64,000 bases of DNA from Paracoccus litorisediminis (GTDB lineage: Bacteria > Pseudomonadota > Alphaproteobacteria > Rhodobacterales > Rhodobacteraceae). Position 1 is the stretch's first letter; every line of letters starts with the position of its first letter. Below the pieces are notes generated by a model. That model saw nothing but the letters and a program-made list of their open reading frames with translations, ran no database searches and was not told where the DNA came from. The translations under genes and the position numbers were made by a program. Where the stretch lies: NCBI RefSeq assembly GCF_009711205.1, contig NZ_WMIG01000001.1, positions 744,001 to 808,000 of the forward strand. Direction: 5' to 3'. Below, in pieces: positions 41,526-50,458 of this stretch.

Positions 41526-42910
41526 TACTTGTTCCTTTCGCCAGGCGGCGTGCTTTGCCGCGTCCGCCGCAGGGCGTCAACCACTGTCGAGACTTTCGAG
41601 GATTTCGAGCCCTTGACCAGCACGATATCGCCGAGGCCTACCAGCTCCCCGACCCGCGCGGCCAGCTCTGATGCGGTTTCGGCATGGATACCGCGGCGCG
41701 CCTCGGGCAGGGCGTCGTGCAGGGCACGCATGCGCGGCCCGGCGGTATGGACCACATCGACCGAGGCCATGGCCGGATCCTCCGCCATGCCGCGATGCAT
41801 GGCGATCTCATCGGGGCCAAGCTCCAGCATGTCGCCAAGAATCGCCACGCGGCGCCCCCCGGTCAGCCGAGCCAGCGTTGCCAGTCCGGCCGAAAGCGAG
41901 GTCGGGTTGGAGTTATAGGCGTCGTCGATCAGGCGCAGACCGTCCAGATCCTCGACCGCGCCGCGGCCCAGCGGCGGGCGCCAGTCGGACAGCGCCTTGG
42001 CAGCGACCGCAACATCGGCCCCTGCGGCCCCCAGTGCCGCCAGCACACCAACCGCGTTCATCACGAAATGCGTGCCGGCGCTGGCCAGGGTGAAATCGAT
42101 CGTCTCGCCCAGCACCCGCGCCCGAACCTGCGTCACGCCGTCGACCGTCTCGGCCTTGATCGGGCGGGCCATGCCCTGCTGACCAAAGCCGATGACGATG
42201 GCCCCCGAATCGTCGGCACAATCGCGCAGGATCTGGGTCACGGGCAGATCCTCGGGGACGATGGCCGTGCCGGGTTGCAGCAGCCCCCGGAAGATCGCGC
42301 CCTTTTCGTGGGCGATGCCCTCGATCGCGCCGAAAGCCTCAAGATGGGCGGCGGCGACGGTGGTGATCATGGCGACATGCGGGCGGGCCAGACGGGCCAG
42401 AGGCTCAATCTCGCCGGGATGGTTCATGCCGATCTCGATAATGGCGAAATCGGTGTCTGCGGGCATGCGGGCCAGCGTCAGCGGCACGCCCCAATGGTTG
42501 TTGTAGCTGGCCTCAGCGGCGTGGATGCGCCCCTGCCCGGCCAGCGCGATGCGGGCCATTTCCTTGGTCGAAGTCTTGCCCACCGAACCGGTGATGGCAA
42601 TGACCTTGCCCTGCATGCGCGCGCGACCGGCGCGGCCAAGCGCCTCAAGCGCCTCAAGCACATCGGGCACGACCAGCAAGGCGGCGTCATCCGCGACGCC
42701 TTCGGGGATGCGGCTGACCAAAGCCGCGCCCGCGCCCTTTTCCAGCGCCTGCGCCACGAAATCATGCCCATCCCGCGCGGCGGCCAGCGCCACGAACAGA
42801 TCGCCGGGTTGGATGGTCCGGGTATCGATGGAGACGCCGGTGATCACGAAATCACGGGTGGCGCGGCCCCCGGTTGCGGCAACCGCGTCCTGCGAAGTCC
42901 AAAGCGTCAT
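41525..42910 (-). CDS. murF: UDP-N-acetylmuramoyl-tripeptide--D-alanyl-D-alanine ligase
   Basis: Adds D-Ala-D-Ala to the UDP-MurNAc-tripeptide. 461 residues. ATP loop [20 protein letters not shown] (near residues 104-123), the carbamylated-lysine region, and [20 protein letters not shown] near the C-terminal domain are intact. Overlaps murE by four bases upstream and mraY by one downstream, so it sits in a translationally coupled stretch. Confidence 0.97.
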   Translation of the reverse strand: MTLWTSQDAVAATGGRATRDFVITGVSIDTRTIQPGDLFVALAAARDGHDFVAQALEKGAGAALVSRIPEGVADDAALLVVPDVLEALEALGRAGRARMQGKVIAITGSVGKTSTKEMARIALAGQGRIHAAEASYNNHWGVPLTLARMPADTDFAIIEIGMNHPGEIEPLARLARPHVAMITTVAAAHLEAFGAIEGIAHEKGAIFRGLLQPGTAIVPEDLPVTQILRDCADDSGAIVIGFGQQGMARPIKAETVDGVTQVRARVLGETIDFTLASAGTHFVMNAVGVLAALGAAGADVAVAAKALSDWRPPLGRGAVEDLDGLRLIDDAYNSNPTSLSAGLATLARLTGGRRVAILGDMLELGPDEIAMHRGMAEDPAMASVDVVHTAGPRMRALHDALPEARRGIHAETASELAARVGELVGLGDIVLVKGSKSSKVSTVVDALRRTRQSTPPGERNK

Positions 42911-44391
42911 ATCTTGCCATCCAGCGCCGCCACGGCAACCGAGGCCTGCTCTGCGTCATCAAAGGGATAAATGTCATTGCCGATGATCTGGCCGGTCTCG
43001 TGACCCTTGCCCGCGATCAACAGCGCATCGCCGGGTTGCAGGGCATCGACACCGCGCAGGATCGCCTCGGCCCGGTCGCCGACCTCGATGGCCTCGGGGC
43101 CTGCACCGGCCATGACCTCGGCGCGGATCGCGGCCGGGTCTTCGCTGCGCGGGTTGTCGTCGGTGACAAAGACCAGATCGGCGAATTCACGCGCCGCCTC
43201 GCCCATCAGCGGACGTTTCAGGCGATCACGATCGCCGCCCGCGCCAAAGACCACGATGATGCGGCCCATCACATGCGGACGCAGGGATTGCAGTGCCGAG
43301 GCCAATGCCCCCGGCTTGTGGCTGTAATCGACAAACACCGCGGCGCCATTGTCGCGCATCGCGGCCAGCTCCATCCGGCCACGCACGGTGGTCAGTTGCG
43401 GCAGCGTGTCAAAGACCCGCGACGGATCATCGCCCGCTGCGATCACCAGCCCAGCGGCGGCCAGCACGTTTTCGGCCTGAAAACCGCCGATCAGCGACAG
43501 GCGGATCAGATGCGCCTGTCCCTGCCAGCTGAAGCGCAGATCCTGCCCGGTCGCGTCATAGCGCTGACCAAGAATGCGCAGATCCGCCGCGCCGTCGCGG
43601 CCAACCGTGGTCAGGGCCAGCCCGCGATCCCGCGCGATCTGGGTAATCTGGCGGCCGCGCGGATCGTCGATATTGATGACCGCGCCTGCGCCTTCATCAA
43701 GAATATGGTTGAAAAGCAAAGCCTTGGCAGAGAAGTAGTCGTCGAAGTCCTTGTGGTAATCCAGATGGTCCTGGCTGAAGTTGGTGAAACCACCGGCCTT
43801 CAGCCTGACCCCGTCCAGACGCCGTTGGTCCAGCCCGTGGGAACTTGCCTCCATCGCGGCATGGGTGACCCCCGCCGCTGCGGCCTCGGCCAGAACACGG
43901 TGAAGGGTCAGGGGATCGGGCGTCGTATGCGCCAGTTTCGCCTGATAGTCGCCCTGCACCCCCATCGTGCCAAGGCTGATCGCCTTATGCCCCAACTCCT
44001 GCCAGATCTGCCGGGTGAAGGTCGCAACCGAGGTCTTGCCCGAGGTGCCGGTGATTCCGACCATGGTTTCCGGCTGAGCCGCGAACCACAGGGCCGCAGC
44101 CCCTGCCAGCGCCGCGCGCGGGTCTTCGGCCACGACCAGCGCGGCGTCGGATGCAGCCAGTTCGGCCGCGGCAATGTCCGCGCCCTGACGGTCGGTCAGG
44201 ATCGCGCCTGCCCCCTGTCGCAGCGCATATTGGATGAACTCGCCCCCGTGACGTGCCGATCCCGGCAGGGCCGCGAACAGATGTCCGGGCCTTGTCTCGC
44301 GTGAATCGACGCTGATTCCCGTCACATCGGGGTCGCGCCCCTTGTCCCCTCGTAGCCCCAGAAGGGACAGTCGCATGGCCCGGTCAGTCAC
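42907..44391 (-). CDS. murE: UDP-N-acetylmuramoyl-L-alanyl-D-glutamate--2,6-diaminopimelate ligase
   Basis: Adds meso-diaminopimelate to the UDP-MurNAc-dipeptide. 494 residues. ATP loop VGITGTSGKTSVATFTRQIW, MEASSHGLDQRRLDGV, and the diaminopimelate-recognising DDNPRSEDPAAIRAEV (DNPR) motif, which tells it from the lysine-adding enzymes. It follows ftsI by 14 bases and its stop overlaps murF. Confidence 0.97.
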   Translation of the reverse strand: MTDRAMRLSLLGLRGDKGRDPDVTGISVDSRETRPGHLFAALPGSARHGGEFIQYALRQGAGAILTDRQGADIAAAELAASDAALVVAEDPRAALAGAAALWFAAQPETMVGITGTSGKTSVATFTRQIWQELGHKAISLGTMGVQGDYQAKLAHTTPDPLTLHRVLAEAAAAGVTHAAMEASSHGLDQRRLDGVRLKAGGFTNFSQDHLDYHKDFDDYFSAKALLFNHILDEGAGAVINIDDPRGRQITQIARDRGLALTTVGRDGAADLRILGQRYDATGQDLRFSWQGQAHLIRLSLIGGFQAENVLAAAGLVIAAGDDPSRVFDTLPQLTTVRGRMELAAMRDNGAAVFVDYSHKPGALASALQSLRPHVMGRIIVVFGAGGDRDRLKRPLMGEAAREFADLVFVTDDNPRSEDPAAIRAEVMAGAGPEAIEVGDRAEAILRGVDALQPGDALLIAGKGHETGQIIGNDIYPFDDAEQASVAVAALDGKI

Positions 44392-44405
44392 GGAAACCTC
44401 GTTTC

Positions 44406-46211
44406 TCAGTTCGAGACGAGCTTTATCCCATCCGCCAGCGGGCGTTCAACCACGGGAAGCGGGGTCTCGGTGATCGGGCGCAGGCCCAGAAGCGGCGCGA
44501 GGCGACGAACCATCTCTCCGGCAACGGGGGCCGAGGTCGCGCCGGCGGTGCGGCTTTCGCCACCCGCACCGGTCGAAGTCGGCTCATCCAGTGACACCAC
44601 CAGCACATATTCCGGGTTGCTGGCCGGGAAGACCGAGGCAAAGGTCGAAACCACCTTGTTCTTGTAATAGCCACCCGTGGGGCGCGGCTTGTCGGCGGTA
44701 CCGGTCTTGCCGGCAACCTCGTAGCCCTCGACATTGGCGCTGCGACCGCTGCCCCGGACGACGACCTGACGCAGCAATTGCACGGCGGTCTGCGCGGCCT
44801 GCGGCGACAGGACCTGCTCGCCCTCCTTACGGCTCCGCTCATGCACCAAGGTCGGCGAGACGCGCTTGCCGCCATTGGCGATGGTGGCATAGGCGGTGGC
44901 CAGATGCAGCGGGCTGGCGGCCAGACCGTGGCCGAAGGACACCGTGGCCGAGGTAACTGCGGGCCAACGCTTGGGCACCAGCGGCTTGCCGGTCGGGGCC
45001 TCGCTCATCTCAACCGGGGTCGGCTCGAAGAAGCCCAGACGCTCAAGGAAATCGCGCTGACGCTCGGCCCCCAGCAGTTGTGCAACCCGCACCGTCCCCA
45101 CGTTCGAGGATTTCACGATGATGTCCGTGACCGACAATGTGCCGTAATTGTGATTGCGGAATTCGTTGATCAGGTATTTCCCGATCCGCATCGGGGCATT
45201 GGCGTTGATCATCGTGTTGGCGTTGACCAGCTTCAGGTCCAGCGCCTGCGCCACCGGGAAAATCTTGAAGGTCGAGCCAAGCTCATACTGGCCCTGCACC
45301 GCGCGATTGAACAGCGGGCTGTCCGACGGGTCGCCGGTCAGCAGCGGACGCGGACGGTCATTCGGGTCGAAATCCGGCAGGCTGGCCATGGCGACGATTT
45401 CGCCAGTCTTGACCTCCATCAGGATGCCGGTGGCACCCTTGGCCTGCATGACCTTCATGCCGTTCGACAGCATCTCCTCCATCGCGGCCTGCACGGTCAG
45501 GTCCACCGACAGGCTGAGCGGTGCGCCGTCATTGGCCGGGTCGCGCAGCCAGCGATCAAAGGCCTTCTCGACGCCGGCGACGCCGACCACCTCGGCGCTG
45601 GCCACGTCTTCCTTGCCAAAGGTCGAGCCGCCAAGGATGTGGCTGGCGATGCGGCCATTGGGGTAAAGGCGCATCTCGCGCGGGCCGAACAGCAGGCCCG
45701 GCTCGCCAATGTCATGGACGGCCTGCATCTGCTCGGGCGAGATCTTTTTCTTGATCCACAGGAAACTGCGCTTGCCCGAGAAATCCTCTTTCAACCGCTC
45801 GGCCTTCAGGTCGGGAAAGATCGCAGCCAGTTTTTCGGCGGCAGCATTGGGATCGACCATCTGCCGGGGATGGGCATAAAGCGAATGGGTCAGCAGGTTC
45901 GTCGCCAGCACGCGGCCATGACGGTCGGTGATGTCCGCCCGCTGTGAGATGATCTGCGCGCCTGTCGCCTGCGCACGTGGCTCACTGGGCTGGCTGGCAG
46001 CCATCGCGCCCATGCGGATCCCCACGGTGGCGAAGGCCGCGACAAAGGCCATCGCCATGATGAACAGCCGGCCCTGCGCGCGGTTCCGCGCCCCGTCCTG
46101 AATGACCGCGTGACGCTGGGCGAGGTTCTCGGCCTCGATCGCGTCGGGATTTTCGCCGGTTTCGCGGGCGCGAAGGATGCGCGCCAGAGGTCGCAGGGGG
46201 GTGCGGATCAT
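44406..46211 (-). CDS. ftsI: Division-specific peptidoglycan transpeptidase FtsI (PBP3)
   Basis: Class B penicillin-binding protein that cross-links septal peptidoglycan together with FtsW. 601 residues. A short cytoplasmic N-terminus is followed by one membrane anchor (LFIMAMAFVAAFATVGIRMG, about residues 49-68), a pedestal domain, and the transpeptidase domain with the nucleophile in YELGSTFKIFPVAQ (SxxK), VKSSNVGTVRVA (SxN) and GKTGTADKPRP (KTG). Overlaps ftsL by four bases. Confidence 0.97.
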   Translation of the reverse strand: MIRTPLRPLARILRARETGENPDAIEAENLAQRHAVIQDGARNRAQGRLFIMAMAFVAAFATVGIRMGAMAASQPSEPRAQATGAQIISQRADITDRHGRVLATNLLTHSLYAHPRQMVDPNAAAEKLAAIFPDLKAERLKEDFSGKRSFLWIKKKISPEQMQAVHDIGEPGLLFGPREMRLYPNGRIASHILGGSTFGKEDVASAEVVGVAGVEKAFDRWLRDPANDGAPLSLSVDLTVQAAMEEMLSNGMKVMQAKGATGILMEVKTGEIVAMASLPDFDPNDRPRPLLTGDPSDSPLFNRAVQGQYELGSTFKIFPVAQALDLKLVNANTMINANAPMRIGKYLINEFRNHNYGTLSVTDIIVKSSNVGTVRVAQLLGAERQRDFLERLGFFEPTPVEMSEAPTGKPLVPKRWPAVTSATVSFGHGLAASPLHLATAYATIANGGKRVSPTLVHERSRKEGEQVLSPQAAQTAVQLLRQVVVRGSGRSANVEGYEVAGKTGTADKPRPTGGYYKNKVVSTFASVFPASNPEYVLVVSLDEPTSTGAGGESRTAGATSAPVAGEMVRRLAPLLGLRPITETPLPVVERPLADGIKLVSN

Positions 46212-46609
46212 GGCGTCCTCTCCTGTGGTCTGATGGGCGGGAAGCCCGCGGGACGTTCGACGGGCACATTGTCCGGGCTGGTGAGCAGCCCCAGCGGATC
46301 AAGCGGCGCGGCCGCCGGTTTCGGTTTGGGAAAGCTGACCTGCACCACATCGACATACTGGCTGGAATCAAAGGGCATCAGCTTGAGCTTGTCGAAGTTC
46401 AGGTTGACCAGATCCTGCAGCCGGTCGGGCCGGTTCAAAAAGGCCCATTCAGCGCGCAGCACGCCCAGATCCTCGCGGAGCGTGGCGATCTCGCGCTGGA
46501 CCGATCCCATTTCGGTCAGCGCAGCCTGCGTGCTGTAATTCTCGCGATAGGCCCAGAACGCCATTCCCATCACTGCCAAGGTTGTCAGCAGATACAGGAC
46601 CGAGCGCAT
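46208..46609 (-). CDS. ftsL: Cell division protein FtsL
   Basis: Small bitopic division protein that with FtsB and FtsQ activates FtsWI. 133 residues: a single N-terminal membrane helix (SVLYLLTTLAVMGMAFWAY), then a leucine-heptad coiled coil (GSVQREIATLREDLGVLRAE) with the conserved WAFLNRPDRLQDLV at its end, and a proline-rich tail. Placed as usual between rsmH and ftsI, overlapping both (TGATG with rsmH, ATGA with ftsI). Confidence 0.93.
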   Translation of the reverse strand: MRSVLYLLTTLAVMGMAFWAYRENYSTQAALTEMGSVQREIATLREDLGVLRAEWAFLNRPDRLQDLVNLNFDKLKLMPFDSSQYVDVVQVSFPKPKPAAAPLDPLGLLTSPDNVPVERPAGFPPIRPQERTP

Positions 46610-47583
46610 CAGACCCCCCTTTCACTCAGCCGGGGCAGGCCCAGCATCTGGGAATCGACCCGACCCGCGGGGGCCGTTGTCCTGATCCCGACCCGCAGCA
46701 GCGCCGAGCGCGAACGCGGGTTGGCGGCCAGTTCGGCGTCATCCGGGCCGATGGCGCGGCGGAACGGCAGGGTAAAGGCCGCTTCGTCCTGCGCCACCTC
46801 GGGCGCATGACGGCTGCCACCCCCGGCGCTGTTCGAGCGTGTCTGCATGAAGCGCTTGACGATCCGGTCCTCAAGCGAATGGAAGCTGACCACGGCCAGC
46901 TTGCCACCGGGACGAAGCGCGCGCTCGGCCGCCGACAGGCCCGCGACCAACTGGCCGAATTCGTCATTCACCCAGATGCGGATCGCCTGAAAGGTGCGGG
47001 TCGAGGGATGGCTTTGGCCGGGCTTGGGGCGCGGCAGGCAGCCACCGACAATATCCGAAAGCTGCCCGGTGCGGCTCAGCGGGCGCGCGGCCACGATGGC
47101 CTTGGCGATCCGGCGCGAGGCGCGCTCTTCCCCGTACAGATACAGCACATCGGCGATGACCTGCTCGGGCATGGTGTTCAGCAGATCGGCCGCCGTCGGC
47201 CCGTCGCCGCCCATCCGCATGTCCAGCGGCCCGTCGCGCATGAACGAGAAACCGCGCTCGGCCTGATCCAGCTGCATCGAGCTGACGCCCAGATCCAGCA
47301 CGACGCCATCGACCTGCTCACCCGCCAGTGCATCGAGGTCGGAAAACGTGCCCTCGACCAGCTTCAGGCGGTCGCCATATTCCCCGGCCCATTCTTGCGC
47401 CATGCTGAACACCGAAGGATCGCGGTCGATGCCGATGACCTTGTCCGCGCCCTGTGCCAGAAGCCCGCGCGCATAGCCGCCCGCGCCGAAAGTGCCATCG
47501 ACCCAAGTGCCGGAGACAGGTGCCACTGCCCGCAGAAGCGGGCCAAGCAGAACCGAGATATGAGGATCATCCACGCTCGACAT
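46609..47583 (-). CDS. rsmH: 16S rRNA (cytosine(1402)-N(4))-methyltransferase
   Basis: Methylates N4 of C1402 in the ribosomal P site. 324 residues from ATG 47583, chosen since it follows the mraZ stop and gives the usual [15 protein letters not shown] start; an upstream extension inside mraZ is not conserved. SAM motif [16 protein letters not shown], then [19 protein letters not shown] and [14 protein letters not shown] are typical. The gene starts directly after the mraZ stop, in the classic mraZ-rsmH order. Confidence 0.97.
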   Translation of the reverse strand: MSSVDDPHISVLLGPLLRAVAPVSGTWVDGTFGAGGYARGLLAQGADKVIGIDRDPSVFSMAQEWAGEYGDRLKLVEGTFSDLDALAGEQVDGVVLDLGVSSMQLDQAERGFSFMRDGPLDMRMGGDGPTAADLLNTMPEQVIADVLYLYGEERASRRIAKAIVAARPLSRTGQLSDIVGGCLPRPKPGQSHPSTRTFQAIRIWVNDEFGQLVAGLSAAERALRPGGKLAVVSFHSLEDRIVKRFMQTRSNSAGGGSRHAPEVAQDEAAFTLPFRRAIGPDDAELAANPRSRSALLRVGIRTTAPAGRVDSQMLGLPRLSERGV

Positions 47584-47584
47584 C

Positions 47585-48094
47585 CTAGGCCTCAGCCTTG
47601 GGTGCTGAGGACAGCAGGGAAAGCGGGTCGGCGCCCGGTTCGAAATTGGGGACGAGGTCTTCCAGGGCGCTCTCCTGCGCTTCGTAATTCGTGGGGCTCC
47701 AGACCTTGAGGCTGTCACCCGATGAGATGAAGAAGGCGCTGTCGCTCAGGCCGATCCTGTCGCGCAGCTTCTGCGGCAGCACAAGACGACCGTCATTGTC
47801 GATCTCGGTTTCTTCCGCATGTCCGTAATAGATGTTTTCAAGCAGGTTGCGTTCGGCACTGCCGCGCGGAAGTTCCGAGATCTGCTGATCGATCTCTTCC
47901 ATCGCCTGCATGGTGAAAAGCTGAAGATGTTTCCAGTCGCGGGTACCGAACACGATGACCAGACGCGCCCGCTTGCCGGTGCCCCAGTCGTCGTCACAGG
48001 CTTCAAAGACCCGCCGGAACTTGGCCGGGATCGAAACGCGACCTTTCGCGTCGACCTTGACCTCCTCGGATCCTCTGAACCTGCTGCGCGCCAC
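47585..48094 (-). CDS. mraZ: Transcriptional regulator MraZ
   Basis: AbrB-like DNA-binding protein that controls the division and wall cluster by binding TGGG repeats in its own promoter region. 169 residues. Two swapped-hairpin halves: [18 protein letters not shown] near residue 10 and [20 protein letters not shown] near residue 95, both with the DxxGR signature. No ATG fits; the GTG at 48094 follows AAGGAG with nine bases and gives the expected [11 protein letters not shown] start, while the open frame further upstream passes through the hairpins of the leader. First gene of mraZ-rsmH-ftsL-ftsI-murE-murF-mraY-murD. Confidence 0.93.
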   Translation of the reverse strand: MARSRFRGSEEVKVDAKGRVSIPAKFRRVFEACDDDWGTGKRARLVIVFGTRDWKHLQLFTMQAMEEIDQQISELPRGSAERNLLENIYYGHAEETEIDNDGRLVLPQKLRDRIGLSDSAFFISSGDSLKVWSPTNYEAQESALEDLVPNFEPGADPLSLLSSAPKAEA

Positions 48095-48148
48095 TGGCCC
48101 GCACTCCTTCCACTGTCCCGACCTTTCCGGTCTTCTGAAAATGGAAAG

Positions 48149-48182
48149 GGCGGATCGGGCTGCTGCCACTGCCCGATCCGCC
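48149..48182 (-). terminator. Stem-loop in the mraZ leader (possible attenuator)
   Basis: GGCGGATCGGGC (48149-48160) and GCCCGATCCGCC (48171-48182) pair perfectly over a 10-base loop, 55-88 bases before the mraZ start. After it, on the minus strand, comes CTTTCCATTTTC, a modest T-rich tail. A second stem, CCTTTCC (48122-48128) with GGAAAGG (48143-48149), shares its edge with this one, so the two could exclude each other as in an attenuator. Confidence 0.5.
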
Positions 48183-48367
48183 GCCCTCGTTCCCATCTCT
48201 GGGCCCCGTAGTTTCGGGGATCGATCCTGTGTTTGCGCCACCTGGGGGAGGTGCTGCTCGCGCGCCACAGGGCCGTTTCGGAAGCGGGTTGCCTGTATGA
48301 AGCCTGCTTGTCGCCTTCGGGGTCTTGTTGCCCCTTGAAGCCCGTTTCCGTGATGAAAGGGATGACA

Positions 48368-48401
48368 TGGGATTGCATGGGACGCAATGGGTTTGTTTGG
48401 C
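48368..48401 (+). promoter_or_regulatory. TGGG repeat cluster, candidate MraZ box
   Basis: TGGG occurs at 48368, 48378 and 48388, exactly 10 bases apart, with a fourth partial copy TGG at 48398. MraZ of E. coli binds TGGG-type direct repeats with this period upstream of its own gene. Here the repeats read on the strand opposite to mraZ and lie within the leader, about 270 bases from the start codon. Confidence 0.6.
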
Positions 48402-48508
48402 GCGAAACCCTGTCTTGGCGGGGTTCCGCCCGTCGAATCCGGGGGAACGAATTGTCACCTCAGATTCACAAATGGAAGGTTTGGAATTCTTGCGAGACCA
48501 GACCACTA

Positions 48509-48537
48509 CATATGGTAGTTAAAAATAGCTGCGGCAA
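48509..48537 (-). promoter_or_regulatory. Predicted promoter of the mraZ/dcw cluster
   Basis: On the minus strand TTGCCG, a 17-base spacer and CATATG. The spacing is ideal, the boxes are moderate matches, and it lies downstream of the mrp terminator and upstream of the structured leader. Confidence 0.4.
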
Positions 48538-48540
48538 AAA

Positions 48541-48555
48541 TCCCACATTTTCCCA
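48541..48555 (-). promoter_or_regulatory. Second pair of TGGG repeats, candidate MraZ box
   Basis: On the minus strand TGGG-AAAATG-TGGG, again with a 10-base period, in the same sense as mraZ and touching the -35 element of the predicted promoter. Its position would suit repression of mraZ by its product. Confidence 0.5.
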
Positions 48556-48730
48556 GAAAGCGGATGAAACGGGCTGCCAAGCGCCGGGATAGCCGTTATC
48601 AGGGCCGGCTGCGCGCTTCGGGATTCGCGGTAAATTCCGACAACTCACATTGGCTCACGCCACGGTGATTCGTGATTCCCACCTCATTCCCGTGAATTCC
48701 CAGCCGCTGATCCCGGATGTCGGGCATGAC

Positions 48731-48753
48731 AAAGGGGCCGCGCCGGGCCCCTT
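48731..48753 (-). terminator. Intrinsic terminator after mrp
   Basis: AAGGGGCC (48732-48739) and GGCCCCTT (48746-48753) form a perfect 8-bp stem; on the minus strand the hairpin continues TTTGT. It starts 30 bases after the mrp stop and separates mrp from the dcw cluster. The rest of 48556-48730 shows nothing recognisable. Confidence 0.75.
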
Positions 48754-48782
48754 GCCTTATTCTACCTATGGGCGAATCAGCC

Positions 48783-49898
48783 TCAGGCCATCCCGCCGCC
48801 AATCAGCCGCTGTGCCAGACGCGTGAAAGCGTCCGAGACCGGGCCGTCCGTCGCCGCGATCGGCGTGCCGCCATCGCCCGCCAGACGCACCTCAAGGTTC
48901 AGCGGAATCTCACCCAGGAAAGGCAGGCCCAACTGCTGCGCCTCGGCGGCGACGCCGCCATGACCGAACAGATGCGCCTCATGGCCGCAATTCGGGCAGA
49001 TATAGGTGGACATGTTCTCGACCAGACCCAGAACCGGCGTCTTCAGCTTGTTGAACATGTCGATGGCACGGCGGGCATCGATCAGCGCCACGTCCTGAGG
49101 GGTCGAGACGATGATCGCGCCGCTGACCTGCGCCTTCTGGCACAGCGTCAGTTGCACATCGCCGGTGCCGGGCGGCAGGTCGACCAGCAGCACGTCCAGC
49201 TCGCCCCAATTCACCTGACCCAGCATCTGCTGCAGCGCGCCCATCAGCATCGGGCCGCGCCAGACCACGGCCTCGCCTTCCTTCATCATCAGACCCAGCG
49301 ACATGACGGTGACGCCATGGGCATGCAAAGGCTGGATCATGTCGCCCTCGCTGGTCGGGCGCTGCCCGGTCAGACCCAGCATGCGCGGCTGCGAGGGACC
49401 GTAGATATCGGCATCCAGCAAGCCCACCCGGCGCCCGGCGCGCGCCAGCGCCACCGCGAGGTTCGAGGTCAGCGTCGATTTGCCAACGCCGCCCTTGCCC
49501 GAACCGATGGCAAGAATGCGGGCAACGCCGCTGACCGGCGCGGGACCGGCCTGGGGGGTCGGGTGGCGACCGATCTTGAGACTGGGCGGCGGCTCACCCT
49601 GACCAGAGCGCGCAACGACTTCGGCCCCGGCAGGGGGCGCACGGCGCGGCCCGGCGGGGGCAGTCATGACGATCTGCACCTTTTCGACACCGGGAATCGC
49701 CCGCAACCGGCGTTCGGCCTCGGCCTCGACAGGCGCCATGGCGCGGGCGGCATCGGCATCGGCGGCCTCGATGACGAATCGAACCGTGCCGTTTTCAATG
49801 GAAAGTGCGCGCACGAGGTCGGCCGAAACCAGATTTCCACCTCCCGGAACCGCGATCTGTTGCAGTTCGGAAAGCACACGTTCTCGTGATATCGTCAT
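48783..49898 (-). CDS. mrp: Mrp/NBP35 family iron-sulfur cluster carrier ATPase
   Basis: P-loop ATPase that carries [4Fe-4S] clusters to target proteins. 371 residues. An N-terminal DUF59-like domain (residues 1-90), a proline/glycine-rich linker, then Walker A LAIGSGKGGVGKSTLTSNLA (deviant, with two lysines), DADIYGPSQPRMLG, LVDLPPGTGDVQLTL and the cluster cysteines in NMSTYICPNCGHEAHLFG. It is divergent from the DUF1127 gene with 320 bases between the starts. Confidence 0.95.
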   Translation of the reverse strand: MTISRERVLSELQQIAVPGGGNLVSADLVRALSIENGTVRFVIEAADADAARAMAPVEAEAERRLRAIPGVEKVQIVMTAPAGPRRAPPAGAEVVARSGQGEPPPSLKIGRHPTPQAGPAPVSGVARILAIGSGKGGVGKSTLTSNLAVALARAGRRVGLLDADIYGPSQPRMLGLTGQRPTSEGDMIQPLHAHGVTVMSLGLMMKEGEAVVWRGPMLMGALQQMLGQVNWGELDVLLVDLPPGTGDVQLTLCQKAQVSGAIIVSTPQDVALIDARRAIDMFNKLKTPVLGLVENMSTYICPNCGHEAHLFGHGGVAAEAQQLGLPFLGEIPLNLEVRLAGDGGTPIAATDGPVSDAFTRLAQRLIGGGMA

Positions 49899-50218
49899 TT
49901 CGACCCCCGGAATTCAAAGCGTCCGCAGCATGTCAATTTTGACTGTCCTCGGCAAGCACGGCCCGATTGGTCGTGATAACCCACTGAAACCTAGCGCAAC
50001 TTGCGCCGGATTATCATGGTTTCGTTGATACTGAACCAATGACTTCAGAAAAAGTTAATAGTTATGAAGGATTTGCGACCCCGTTAATCGAAAGCCATTC
50101 CGTTTCTGCATAGCAGCATCACGCCCCCGTCTCTTGTGCATTTGCAGCAGAAAGAGCATGTTCGCCCTAACAGAACGACGGGCTTTTCCGAAGTTCACAC
50201 GATGTAAGAGTGGTTGAT
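49899..50218. other. Intergenic region between mrp and the DUF1127/CcsR locus
   Basis: 320 bases without a gene and with lower GC than the neighbourhood (for example AAAAAGTTAATAGTTATGAA near 50049-50068). It must hold the divergent promoters of mrp and the small-RNA locus. The only promoter-like pair I could mark for the latter is TTGTGC (50134) with CATGTT (50157). In Rhodobacter the equivalent locus is driven by RpoHI/RpoHII; I cannot confirm an RpoH promoter here by eye. Confidence 0.6.
50134..50162 (+). promoter_or_regulatory. Possible promoter of the DUF1127-small RNA locus
   Basis: TTGTGC, 17-base spacer, CATGTT; a start point near 50169 would leave a 50-base leader before the gene. 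The match is modest. Confidence 0.25.
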
Positions 50219-50446
50219 ATGGCTGTTATCGAACTGAACCAAGGCGCGGCTCGCAAAAACGAAGTTGCCGAAGGACGTTTCGGGAACCTTCTGGCCGATC
50301 TGCGCGATTACTTCTCTCGCCGGGCGCTGTTTCGCCAGACCGTGCGCGAGCTGAACGACCTGACCGGTCGCGAGCTTGCCGATCTGGGGATCAACCGCTC
50401 GATGATCCGCAGCGTGGCTTACGAAGCCGCCTGGGGGTCGAAATAA
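50219..50446 (+). CDS. ccaF1: DUF1127 protein, CcaF1-like, upstream of the CCUCCUCCC hairpin array
   Basis: A 75-residue basic protein. The DUF1127 signature LNDLTGRELADLGINRSMI spans residues 43-61, after a basic helix DYFSRRALFRQTVRE. In Rhodobacter sphaeroides the DUF1127 protein CcaF1 (RSP_6037) is encoded directly before the small RNAs CcsR1-4, binds RNA and promotes their maturation. The same order is seen here: the stop at 50446 is 13 bases before the first hairpin. ATG 50219 was preferred over GTG 50210 because it gives the family-like start MAVIELNQG. The symbol rests on this synteny, not on a sequence alignment. Confidence 0.88.
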   Translation: MAVIELNQGAARKNEVAEGRFGNLLADLRDYFSRRALFRQTVRELNDLTGRELADLGINRSMIRSVAYEAAWGSK

Positions 50447-50458
50447 AAGAATAGAATA

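Larger units (their letters stand above)
48140..48502 (-). ncRNA. Structured mraZ 5' leader, candidate UpsM-type small RNA
   Basis: About 400 bases between a predicted promoter (48509-48537) and the mraZ start hold no credible gene but several hairpins: CACCT-GGGGG-AGGTG (48239-48253), CCCCG/CGGGG (48204-48219), a perfect 12-bp stem (48149-48182) and a competing stem. In Rhodobacter sphaeroides the abundant small RNA UpsM comes from the 5' UTR of mraZ and ends before the gene. The position and structure match that idea, but I could not compare sequences, and the ends given are guesses. Confidence 0.42.

Noticed and set aside
48233..48592. 119-codon ORF on the plus strand in the mraZ leader region
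   Set aside because: It crosses the predicted promoter, TGGG repeats and hairpins of the mraZ side, has no ribosome site and no recognisable domain.
48095..48782. RNase P RNA (rnpB) upstream of mraZ
   Set aside because: I looked for the conserved P4 segments on both strands and did not find them. A leader RNA of UpsM type fits better.
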